Shown: positions 40,105 to 48,001 of the stretch, in pieces
How positions within the stretch are numbered: position 1 is the first letter of the stretch
How the letters are laid out: each line of letters begins with the position of its first letter
NCBI RefSeq assembly: GCF_900168165.1
Contig: NZ_FUYV01000014.1
Span: forward strand, 1-64,000
From: Alkalitalea saponilacus
GTDB lineage: Bacteria > Bacteroidota > Bacteroidia > Bacteroidales > Marinilabiliaceae
Length of the DNA: 64,000 nucleotides
Direction: 5' to 3'
The notes under the pieces: generated by a model
Databases searched by the model: none
The model's input: only the letters and a program-made list of their open reading frames with translations
Told to the model about the DNA's origin: nothing
Program-made: the position numbers and the translations under genes

Positions 40105-40625
40105 GTTTTAAAAACTGAACCAAATTTCTACCGCCCTATCTTTAAGCGCCTTACATGTCTCGACGAAAATTTATACCTAAAAATAGGGATTAAGAAAACT
40201 AAAAACTGATATTCAGGCTTTTAGGTACTCGTTTCTTTTTTTATTAAAAGGAGAATGCACTAATGAATATCATAATCCTTCATCTTAACAATAGATCGTT
40301 AGTCCCGATGCATTGGGATTAGAAATTTAGACATAGACATAGACAAATACTTAATTACAAGCAAATTACTTACTTAGCGTATGATTATATATACCTTAAA
40401 ATCAGCTAAATATAAAAGCTTAACGAACTATTATCTTAAAAGTCAAATCAATATTAATTATGTTGATAAAAAAACAGCATAATCTGTCAACACATCTGGG
40501 TAAGTATAGCCAAAAAAGTAATTCAACAAATCACTATAATTCTACTATAGCAAAAAAACAGAGAATTATCAGTATTTTTGAAATCAATTAAAACCATTAG
40601 CAACCAGTTAAATATTAAACCAACC
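40105..40625. other. Divergent intergenic region
   Basis: About 520 bp of AT-rich DNA beyond the receptor promoter. It holds an imperfect inverted repeat, TCCCGATGCATTGGGA (40303-40318), and the short tandem motif AGACAT near 40329-40345. No gene is supported. Confidence 0.4.
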
Positions 40626-42041
40626 ATGAAAAGCGCTAAACTAGATTTAATTGTTGTTATTTTAACAACAATGACAGGATTCTTATGCTTTCCGGCCTTA
40701 GGAGAATCCTTTTCCATAACCTACCATTTAAATGGTGGTGAGAATCATCCGGAAAACCCGGAAACATTTCTTACCGATGTTTTGCCACTCTCTTTGGAAA
40801 ATCCTAAAAAATCCGGCTACAATTTTGAAGGATGGTATAATAACCAATTATATAACGGAGAGCCTTTAACAGAGTTAAATGAGCCAACCGACATTGAGTT
40901 ATGGGCTAAATGGAGCGATGCCATAGTTTATCAAATTAATTATAGAAACGCTGAGGGAACCACTCACGATAATCCCACTACTTTTACCGTAAACGATCTG
41001 CCCATACAATTAAATAGTGCTTCTAAACAAGGATTCTCTTTTAAAGGATGGGTAAAAGATAAAGCTGCAGACTATATAGCATATTACAAATTTAACGGAA
41101 ACACAAATGATGAAACCGGTAATTATAATGCCACCAATCACGGGGCAGTTTTAACAACCGGCATTACAAGCGAGCCGAATAGTGCATATTATTTTGACGG
41201 AGGTGTTAGATACATCGATACCAATACAAATTTCAATTTTACTGATGCCTTTTCTTTCAGCTTTTGGACAAAACTTGAGAGCTATGGACCTGCCAGTCAG
41301 GCAGGGATTTTGGTTGTTCAGGGAGCAAACTACGGAAACGAAAACACCGCAAACGACTTTTCCATAAGCAGCAATATCCATGAAGGTGGAAGAATTGTTT
41401 TTGGCATAAAAGACGGCGGAGTTACAGCTTCAACAAACGTGCCCCTTAACACTTGGCTACATGTTGTTGCTACCTGGGAAAAAGGCGTAGAAAGAAGCCT
41501 ATACATCAATGGAGAACTAAAAAGTACAGGAAACTCACCCGGAGGAATTTCATACCACAACAACTTAACATGCCGATTTGGAGCCTGGAACTGGGATGGA
41601 TGGCACGAAAAACATCAAATGCAGGGCAAACTTGATTTAATGCGAATATACGACTATGCACTCTCTCCCGCGCAAATCACAATCATTAACCATTTAGAAC
41701 AAGGATTATGGGTTGATGAAGGAAATATTGAGTTGATTACAGAAGTGGGAGACATTGAACTAACTGCTGCATTTGAAATAGCAACAAACGTTGATCAATT
41801 AAAAAAGGATAACAAAACGGTCATCTACCCAAATCCCGCATCAGATCAGCTAAATATAGAAACAGAAAGAAGTAATGTTGTAACAACGTTTATAATATTG
41901 AATTCACAAGGCATAACCATGCTAACAGGCGAATTCATGAGTAAAACCTCCATTAATATATCACAGCTTGAACAGGGAATATATTACATAAAACTTAGCT
42001 CTGAAGATGAGTCTGAAGTTCTTAAATTTATTAAGAAATAG
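40626..42041 (+). CDS. Secreted B-repeat/LamG protein with T9SS signal
   Basis: A 471-aa exported protein. The start at 40626 gives a signal peptide (LIVVILTTMTGFLCFPALG); 48 bases upstream lies another ATG that would spoil it. Two InlB-type B-repeats (Listeria-Bacteroides repeats) begin at ITYHLNGGENHPENPE and YQINYRNAEGTTHDNP. The second repeat appears split: its first half ends at GFSFKGWVKD and its second half resumes at LITEVGDIELTAAFEI. A LamG-type lectin domain (AYYKFNGNTNDETGNYN to LMRIYDYALSPAQ) lies between. A T9SS sorting domain ends the protein (IYPNPASDQLNIE ... GIYYIKL). It is likely a surface or released adhesin or glycan binder. Confidence 0.8.
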   Translation: MKSAKLDLIVVILTTMTGFLCFPALGESFSITYHLNGGENHPENPETFLTDVLPLSLENPKKSGYNFEGWYNNQLYNGEPLTELNEPTDIELWAKWSDAIVYQINYRNAEGTTHDNPTTFTVNDLPIQLNSASKQGFSFKGWVKDKAADYIAYYKFNGNTNDETGNYNATNHGAVLTTGITSEPNSAYYFDGGVRYIDTNTNFNFTDAFSFSFWTKLESYGPASQAGILVVQGANYGNENTANDFSISSNIHEGGRIVFGIKDGGVTASTNVPLNTWLHVVATWEKGVERSLYINGELKSTGNSPGGISYHNNLTCRFGAWNWDGWHEKHQMQGKLDLMRIYDYALSPAQITIINHLEQGLWVDEGNIELITEVGDIELTAAFEIATNVDQLKKDNKTVIYPNPASDQLNIETERSNVVTTFIILNSQGITMLTGEFMSKTSINISQLEQGIYYIKLSSEDESEVLKFIKK

Positions 42042-42093
42042 GTTTATAGTATAAGTTGATTCCTAAAACAACAGACACTTTTAATATAAGAAT

Positions 42094-42285
42094 GAGGCTG
42101 TCTAAAAAGTCTGTTAATAATATTCAATACTTAGAATTTGTAAAACAACCTCGCTTTGACCCCTCCAAACCTCCCCCAAGTGGGAGGCTTAAAGTCCCCC
42201 TTGGGGGATTTAGGGGTGAATTATTAACGTGTAATTTACGATTTGAAAGTTAAGGAAAATTTAAATTTACTTTTTAGACAGCCTC
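42094..42285 (+). mobile_element. MITE copy 1 (192 bp)
   Basis: A non-coding element with 17-bp perfect terminal inverted repeats, GAGGCTGTCTAAAAAGT at the left and its complement at the right. It differs from 47795-47986 at six positions I could find (about 97% identity), same length and orientation. Internally it holds C/G-rich palindromic text (CTCCCCCAAGTGGGAG and CCCCCTTGGGGG). The ends resemble those of IS elements that would mobilise it in trans; no transposase of that type is in the window. A target duplication is not obvious. Confidence 0.88.
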
Positions 42286-42709
42286 ATATTTTCTTTGTAA
42301 AAGCATATCTACCATTTTCATGAGTTTTAGCCCATACATACAAATATGAAGCTCATTCTTTGATTAAAATAATTGCACACCATCGGAGTGCTTTTATCAT
42401 TATGAAAATTGAGATTCTATCAACATTTACCACCTACGGCGGAGTTATTCAGTGTTCCCAAAAGGTTCGGAAATTGTTTCATTCCGGCTTCGCCATGTGA
42501 AACTCCGCATCGCTACGAAACCACTCAACCATCGACTATACACTCTCCCTTAATCTAAGAACCTCTTGACCTATTTACCTAATGACCTAAAATTTTGTCA
42601 ATGAGAAACCATAAACTAACAACCCAAACCTTTGTCCGGTTTCCAGTCTTCATTCAACCCTCCAACCATAAACCATACATCCAATCGAAAAAACTCTCTT
42701 TCCAAAATA

Positions 42710-42740
42710 TTGGATGGAACATCAAAAAAGAATACTTTTG
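42710..42740 (+). promoter_or_regulatory. nikR promoter
   Basis: TTG at 42710-42712 and TACTTTTG at 42733-42740 are separated by 20 bases, fitting the Bacteroidota consensus. It lies 34 bases before the nikR ATG. Confidence 0.6.
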
Positions 42741-42745
42741 TAAAA

Positions 42746-42773
42746 ATAACACGATTATTAAAATTTGTAACAC
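42746..42773 (+). promoter_or_regulatory. Candidate NikR half-sites before nikR
   Basis: ATAACAC (42746-42752) and GTAACAC (42767-42773) are spaced by 14 bases, covering the expected transcription start up to the ATG. The second half-site and the spacing match the inverted pair upstream of the TonB receptor at 50440, although here the halves are direct. Confidence 0.45.
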
Positions 42774-42774
42774 C

Positions 42775-43173
42775 ATGAGTGTAGTACGCTTTGGAGTATC
42801 CCTTGAAAAAGAGTTATTGGACGACCTGGATGAATTTGTAAAAAAGAACAGGTTCACCAATCGCTCACAAGCCATCAGACAACTGATTGCAGAGAACACT
42901 GCACGCTCCAAATGGGAGTGTAACAACATAGTGGTTGGTTCCATTACGTTAATATACGATCACCACAAACGGGAGTTGGTTCACAAACTCCATGATATAC
43001 AGCACCATTATCATCATGAAATACTCTCTTCGCAACACTTTCATCTGAATCATGAAAAATGTATGGAGATAATTGCCGTAAAAGGTGAAGCAAAACTATT
43101 AACAGAGTTGTCGGACAAACTGATTGCCATAAAAGGTATTCAGCATGGCAAACTGACCATGAGCAGAGCCTGA
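42775..43173 (+). CDS. nikR: Nickel-responsive regulator NikR
   Basis: This 132-aa ribbon-helix-helix repressor binds DNA when nickel-loaded. The DNA-binding part is residues 1-45 (VVRFGVSLEKELLDDLDEF, TNRSQAIRQLI) and the ACT-like nickel domain follows. The square-planar nickel ligands of E. coli NikR (H76, H87, H89, C95) correspond to H77 in IQHHYHH, H88 and H90 in QHFHLNH, and C96 in EKCME; all are present. ATG at 42775 starts exactly at the family N-terminus. It heads an operon with a metal-chelate ABC transporter, 13 bases before the next gene. Confidence 0.93.
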   Translation: MSVVRFGVSLEKELLDDLDEFVKKNRFTNRSQAIRQLIAENTARSKWECNNIVVGSITLIYDHHKRELVHKLHDIQHHYHHEILSSQHFHLNHEKCMEIIAVKGEAKLLTELSDKLIAIKGIQHGKLTMSRA

Positions 43174-43186
43174 TTTTGAGAATTAC

Positions 43187-44281
43187 ATGCACCCATATAT
43201 GACAAACAGCAAACAAATACTATCGTTTCTTTTCATTCTCATTTTGGGATGCGGGAGTCCTCAACCGCGCATTGGTCAGGAAACCGTTACCATCACCGAT
43301 ATGTTAGGCCGAGAAGTTATCGTCCCCGTTAATATTGAGAGGATTGTTGGCTTAAAAGCCGGAGCCTTACGAATGTTGGTTTACATGGGACTAACAGAAA
43401 AAATATCAGGCGTTGAAGATGTTGAACGGCGCCCCGGACGAGCATACGCATTTGCACAACCACAACTTACTGAAAAGCCAATAATAGGCCCAATGCATGG
43501 AGGCGATGCTGAGCTGATAGCCATAAATGCCCCCGATGTAATATTTATGACCAACGCCACCATAGGAGAAGCCAATGACCTTCAGCGAAGAACCGGAATT
43601 CCTGTTGTGGTAATTCAACCCGGGAACTTAACAAACCGGCGAAACGATTTTAACCAGTCACTTAAAACCATTGCCGCAGTTACCGGCACAGAGGCCAGAG
43701 CCGACTCCCTTATACACTTTATTGATCATCAAATTGAAGAACTAAACAGACTGTCAGCCCAAAGCCGGAAAAAAACTGAAACGGTTTATGCCGGTGGTAT
43801 TTCCTATAGCGGTGCACGCAGCATCACTTCCACCATACCCCTTTTTGATGCATTTTTATTTGTAAATGCTGAAAATGTAGCTTCAGAGTTAGCCCTGAAA
43901 AGCAATCTACCACTCACCATTGGTTCCACAGTTGAAATTGATATTGAACAACTTATCACATGGAATCCAGACAGGATTTTTATAGACGCTGCAGGACGAG
44001 AATTGGTTCAACCTCAAATTGCTGATGGGACACCTCTTCATGCAACACTTCAAGCCGTTCAGAATAACAAGATTCATTTCCTGATGCCACATAACTGGTA
44101 TTCTACAAATTACGAAACAATTCTAACCAACGCATGGTATGTTGCTTCAGTACTATATCCTGATGCGGTTACTCCGCAACTGTTTAAAGAAAAAAGCAAA
44201 ACCATTTATGAGTATGTGCTTGGGAATGACGTGAGTGAAGAATTGATACATATGTACAACGGCTGGGTATGCATGCAATAA
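43187..44281 (+). CDS. Metal-chelate ABC transporter substrate-binding lipoprotein
   Basis: A 364-aa lipoprotein of the FepB/BtuF-like class III binding-protein family, with lipid cysteine C22 (ILILGC). Two lobes joined by a long helix are expected; typical blocks are VTITDMLGREVIVPVNIERIV, ELIAINAPDVIFM, and IEQLITWNPDRIFID. A start at 43199 would also give a good signal. Being in one operon with nikR, it probably delivers nickel or a nickel chelate rather than iron (inference). Its stop overlaps the permease start by 13 bases. Confidence 0.85.
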   Translation: MHPYMTNSKQILSFLFILILGCGSPQPRIGQETVTITDMLGREVIVPVNIERIVGLKAGALRMLVYMGLTEKISGVEDVERRPGRAYAFAQPQLTEKPIIGPMHGGDAELIAINAPDVIFMTNATIGEANDLQRRTGIPVVVIQPGNLTNRRNDFNQSLKTIAAVTGTEARADSLIHFIDHQIEELNRLSAQSRKKTETVYAGGISYSGARSITSTIPLFDAFLFVNAENVASELALKSNLPLTIGSTVEIDIEQLITWNPDRIFIDAAGRELVQPQIADGTPLHATLQAVQNNKIHFLMPHNWYSTNYETILTNAWYVASVLYPDAVTPQLFKEKSKTIYEYVLGNDVSEELIHMYNGWVCMQ

Positions 44282-45309
44282 AGAGACAAAAACGAAATCG
44301 AATAATTATTCTGGTGACAGGCTTTATTGTTCTGATGTTGTTGTCTGTTGCAGGACTGACCATTGGCAGTTCGGGATTGACCATTTTAAATATTCCGGAA
44401 CTTCTTCTGGGAAAGGGAGACGAAGTAAGCAGACAAATTCTGTTTCACATCAGGTGGCCACGCGTATTGGCTGCCATACTTTCAGGAGTAGCTCTTTCGG
44501 TATCGGGAGCGGTTATTCAGACTGTTATTCGCAATCCCCTTGGATCGCCCTACACACTTGGTCTAAGTGCGGCATCCATGTTTGGTGCGGCATTGGCAAT
44601 TGTGCTTTTAGGTTACGCAGCGCAACATGGCATCGCCCAATCACTTAAAAACAGTCCTTATCTTATTACCTTATCGGCATTTATCTGGGGAATGGCATGT
44701 ACATTTCTCATCACAGGCTTTGCACGATGGCGTGGAGCCTCTCCTGAGACACTAATAATGGCCGGAATAATACTTTCAGCACTTTTTGGCTCTGCCACTT
44801 CACTGATGCAGTATATTTCCAATGATGTGGAACTGGCAGCCATTGTATCATGGATGTTTGGCGATTTAGGTAAAGCCACCAACCAAAACACCCTATTTCT
44901 GCTCGTCGTCATAATTCCCTCCATGGCCTATTTTATATACAATACGTTTAACTTAAGTACCCTAAATGCAGGCGATGAAGTGGCCTCCAGTCTTGGAATT
45001 AACGTGAACCGTTTAAGAATGATTACCGTGCTAACGGCCTCTCTTTGCACGGCTGTTACCGTTGCTTTTTTTGGGGTAATTGCGTTTGTGGGGTTGATAA
45101 TTCCTCACGTAACACGTCGATTGGTGGGTTTTAATGAAACTTACGTGATAACCGGATCGGCCATATTTGGCGCACTGTTTCTCCTTGCCAGCGATATTGT
45201 GGCCCGCACCATAGTGGCTCCGGTGGTAATTCCCGTGGGAATTATCACCTCATTTATAGGTGCTCCATTTTTCCTTTACCTGTTGTTTAACCGTATCAAA
45301 AAAAGATAA
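44269..45309 (+). CDS. FecCD-family ABC transporter permease
   Basis: A 346-aa inner-membrane permease of the BtuC/FecCD family, with about ten membrane helices. Visible signatures are IRWPRVLAAILSGVALSVSGAV, QTVIRNPLGSPYTLGLSAA, and the ATPase-coupling region near IAFVGLIIPHVTRRLVG. It starts inside the end of the binding-protein gene (13-bp overlap) and is followed after one base by the ATPase gene, so the three are tightly coupled. Confidence 0.92.
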   Translation: MHAIKRQKRNRIIILVTGFIVLMLLSVAGLTIGSSGLTILNIPELLLGKGDEVSRQILFHIRWPRVLAAILSGVALSVSGAVIQTVIRNPLGSPYTLGLSAASMFGAALAIVLLGYAAQHGIAQSLKNSPYLITLSAFIWGMACTFLITGFARWRGASPETLIMAGIILSALFGSATSLMQYISNDVELAAIVSWMFGDLGKATNQNTLFLLVVIIPSMAYFIYNTFNLSTLNAGDEVASSLGINVNRLRMITVLTASLCTAVTVAFFGVIAFVGLIIPHVTRRLVGFNETYVITGSAIFGALFLLASDIVARTIVAPVVIPVGIITSFIGAPFFLYLLFNRIKKR

Positions 45310-45310
45310 C

Positions 45311-46066
45311 ATGACCATATCATTTCAAAATATAAAATTTGCATACGGAAACCAGGATGTTTTGCATGGCGTATCCGGAGATTTAAAATCCGGAAGATTT
45401 TACGCCATAGTGGGACCCAACGGATGCGGGAAAAGCACGCTTATTAAATGTTTGGACAACATACTGCATCCACATACCGGTACCATTGAATTGGACGGTG
45501 TATCCATAAAAAAAATCCGAAAGAAAGAGCTCGCAAAAAAAGTGGCTTACGTGGCTCAAACATCTAAAATTATTTTTCCGTTAGATGTGTTCAGCACCGT
45601 ATTGCTTGGGCGCAGACCCCATGTGGGATGGCTCCCCGGAGAAAAGGACAGAAAGCTGGTTAATCGGATTATTGATGAACTAGGACTCTCCGATTTAATA
45701 ATGCGCAACATTGATGAAATCAGTGGTGGTGAACTTCAGCGCGTGCAGATTGCGCGCGCTCTGGCGCAGGAACCGTCTGTACTGCTGCTTGATGAACCCA
45801 CATCAAGCCTCGACCTAAAATATCAGATTGAGGTAATGCAGCTTTTAAAACAGGTATCTGAAAACAAAAAGATAACCATCGTAACAGTCATTCACGATTT
45901 AAATCTGGCAACCCGATATGCAAACAGATTTATCTTAATGAAAAAAGGCCGCATAATTGCCCATGGTGGAAAAGAAGTCATCAATGAAGAAAATATAAAA
46001 ACCCTTTACGAAACAGAAGTTCAGAAGATATCACATGGTACCCAGACCTATATCCTACCCGTTTGA
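45311..46066 (+). CDS. ABC transporter ATPase of the nickel-chelate importer
   Basis: A 251-aa nucleotide-binding subunit. Walker A is GPNGCGKS (35-42), the signature ISGGELQRVQIARAL lies in the middle, followed by Walker B LLLDEPTSSLDL and the switch His in VIHDLNLATRY. ATG at 45311 was chosen because it directly follows the permease stop; a longer form from 45260 would run inside the permease. The last 12 bases overlap tail to tail with a small gene on the other strand. Confidence 0.93.
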   Translation: MTISFQNIKFAYGNQDVLHGVSGDLKSGRFYAIVGPNGCGKSTLIKCLDNILHPHTGTIELDGVSIKKIRKKELAKKVAYVAQTSKIIFPLDVFSTVLLGRRPHVGWLPGEKDRKLVNRIIDELGLSDLIMRNIDEISGGELQRVQIARALAQEPSVLLLDEPTSSLDLKYQIEVMQLLKQVSENKKITIVTVIHDLNLATRYANRFILMKKGRIIAHGGKEVINEENIKTLYETEVQKISHGTQTYILPV

Positions 46067-46435
46067 TGAGTCAATATAACCAGTGGCTGAATACAACTCT
46101 TGGGTAAGAACTTTAAGTTTGTTGTTTTTTTCAATAAGGCCGGCAATTTTTCCGGTAGCACCGGTAACAACAATGGCACCTAGGAAAAGACCTACAATCA
46201 ATGGTTTACCCAATGAACTGAACGAGGCCAGAGCAATTAATGCCAGCAGAAAAACTGGGGATGCATACATGATGTATTGCTGACCGGAACTGCATCCGCA
46301 TTCGGCAAGAAGATGATTGAAACGCTGAGTCCATTCGCTGTTAAAATCATCGTCAAATCCGGCAATATCAAAAGAAACCTCTTTGGGTTTCTTTTCCCTG
46401 ATATCCTTAACCTGTTCCAATGAAGTAATAACCAT
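46055..46435 (-). CDS. Small membrane protein of the nickel island, unknown function
   Basis: I do not recognise this 126-aa protein. The N-terminal half is acidic and soluble-looking (VSFDIAGFDDDFNSEWTQRFN), followed by a short ECGCSSGQ motif with two cysteines, then two hydrophobic helices (about 57-72 and 77-93) and a helical tail. It is convergent with the ATPase gene (12-bp overlap) and divergent from the TrmO-FmdE gene, inside the MITE-bracketed region. The CGC motif next to the membrane could bind metal (inference). Confidence 0.65.
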   Translation of the reverse strand: MVITSLEQVKDIREKKPKEVSFDIAGFDDDFNSEWTQRFNHLLAECGCSSGQQYIMYASPVFLLALIALASFSSLGKPLIVGLFLGAIVVTGATGKIAGLIEKNNKLKVLTQELYSATGYIDSSNG

Positions 46436-46654
46436 TTTTTAAGACTATTAGAGTTTTCAAAATTTAGACTGATAGACGAAGTGTAACGTAGTCCTGATTT
46501 ATATATCCGGATAGAAATATGTAAATCATTTAACCAATCTATTGCTCTTATCCCACCATGCGGGTCTTCGCTGCACTCATCATACTTTTAGCCTAACAAC
46601 CCATTGTGAATAAGCAAATATATAACATTCGTAATCAAATAAAAACCGACAACT

Positions 46655-47761
46655 ATGAAGATTCAATTCCAACCAATAGGATACGTTAAAAATCAAATCA
46701 TTGACCCCAAAGACGGGTTTCCATTGAAAAAGGAGAAGAGCGTTCTCGAGATTCTGCCTGAATTTTCCGATGGTTTGCAAAACTTAAATGAACTACCGGC
46801 TGTTGATGTCGTGTTCAACTTCCACCTTTCGGAGAGTTATAAACTGATAACCCCCATTTATACCGGAGAAATTAAAGGAGTTTTTGCCAGTCGAAGTCCA
46901 CACCGACCAAATGGCATTGGAGTTACTACGGTAAAACTACATTCAGTAGAAGGCAACCAACTCACCGTTTCAGGCCTCGACGCCATGAATGGAACACCCA
47001 TACTCGATATAAAACCAACTGATTACAGTTTTTACGAAAACAGCAAATCAGAGAATGAAATCCGCGTTGAACGGTTAAAGAGTAACCCCAGAGCAGAAAT
47101 CATCATGGATATTAAATCAGAAAATCTGGAAAAACTACTCATTGGTGCAGCTCAAATACACGGACATTACTGTCCGGGCTTAGCCATGGGTGTTATAGCT
47201 GCCGTAAAAGCCATGAACCTTATGAAAAGTCAGTCGGACGGCATGGAAGACCTTTTGGCGATTACCGAAACCAACAACTGCTTTGCCGATGGTATTCAGT
47301 ACATAACAGGTTGTTCGTTTGGCAACAATGCTCTAATTTTTCGGGATATTGGGAAAAATGCTTTCACGCTAACCACCCGCAATGGTAAAGGAATAAGAGT
47401 TTGTGCAAGAAACGAATCCAGACAAATCATCAATCAAAAGTCGCCCGAATTCAGTTCTCTCTTCCAACAGGTAGTCATTGAACAGAACCATGATGAAAAC
47501 ATCAAAAGAGAATTCAGAAAAGCAGCTTCCAAAGCATCTTTTGCAACACTGACCATTCCTTTCGACGATATTTTTAATATTGAAGACAAAGAAACCAACA
47601 TCCCTCCCTACGCCCCCATTATGGAAAGTATTGTTTGTGATAATTGCAAAGAAAATACGATGAAATCGAGAACTGTTGAAGAGAATAATGAGAAACTATG
47701 TCTGGACTGTAGTTCGACCTCTCAATATGTTTTGGATGGCCATGGAATAAAATCCACATGA
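46655..47761 (+). CDS. TrmO (TsaA)-FmdE-zinc ribbon fusion protein
   Basis: A 368-aa cytoplasmic protein made of three parts. Residues 4-140 are a TsaA/TrmO-type SAM-binding domain (IGYVKN, SRSPHRPNGIG at 79-89, LDIKPTDY), the fold that methylates t6A37 in tRNA in E. coli TrmO. Residues about 155-290 are an FmdE domain, with HGHYCPGLAMG (H169, H171, C173), NNCF (C209) and TGCSFGN (C220) as likely metal ligands. The C-terminus is a zinc ribbon with C328, C331, C349 and C352. No formylmethanofuran dehydrogenase is nearby. Its place in the nikR island suggests a role in nickel (or other metal) cofactor handling, or methylation tied to it (inference). Confidence 0.85.
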   Translation: MKIQFQPIGYVKNQIIDPKDGFPLKKEKSVLEILPEFSDGLQNLNELPAVDVVFNFHLSESYKLITPIYTGEIKGVFASRSPHRPNGIGVTTVKLHSVEGNQLTVSGLDAMNGTPILDIKPTDYSFYENSKSENEIRVERLKSNPRAEIIMDIKSENLEKLLIGAAQIHGHYCPGLAMGVIAAVKAMNLMKSQSDGMEDLLAITETNNCFADGIQYITGCSFGNNALIFRDIGKNAFTLTTRNGKGIRVCARNESRQIINQKSPEFSSLFQQVVIEQNHDENIKREFRKAASKASFATLTIPFDDIFNIEDKETNIPPYAPIMESIVCDNCKENTMKSRTVEENNEKLCLDCSSTSQYVLDGHGIKST

Positions 47762-47794
47762 AGGTGCAAAAACTCGATGTTTTTTAAAAAAATA

Positions 47795-47986
47795 GAGGCT
47801 GTCTAAAAAGTCTGTTAATAATATCCAATACTTACAATTTGTAAAACAACCTTGCTTTCACCCCTCCAAACCTCCCCCAAGTGGGAGGCTTAAAGTCCCC
47901 CTTGGGCGATTTAGGGGTGAATTATTAACGTGTAATTTACGATTTGAAAGATAAGGAAAATTTAAATTTACTTTTTAGACAGCCTC
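47795..47986 (+). mobile_element. MITE copy 2 (192 bp)
   Basis: Same 17-bp terminal inverted repeats, length and orientation as 42094-42285, with six visible substitutions. Together the two copies bracket 5.5 kb that hold nikR, the ABC importer, the small membrane gene and the TrmO-FmdE gene. Confidence 0.88.
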
Positions 47987-48001
47987 TTATATTTCTACCC
48001 G

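Larger units (their letters stand above)
42042..42774. other. Intergenic region holding MITE copy 1 and the nikR promoter
   Basis: 733 bp. The first quarter is the MITE (42094-42285). From 42540 to 42600 are degenerate GACCTATT/GACCTAAA units like those near 6140-6170, and 42600-42680 has repeat-like CCAGTCTTCATT text. The last 65 bases carry the nikR promoter and half-sites. No separate gene is supported; an upstream in-frame ATG for nikR at 42595 reads through this repeat-like sequence and is not credible. Confidence 0.5.

Noticed and set aside
42595-42774. Extended N-terminus of NikR
   Set aside because: The extra 60 residues run through repeat-like intergenic DNA, and a good promoter lies inside them; the family starts at 42775.
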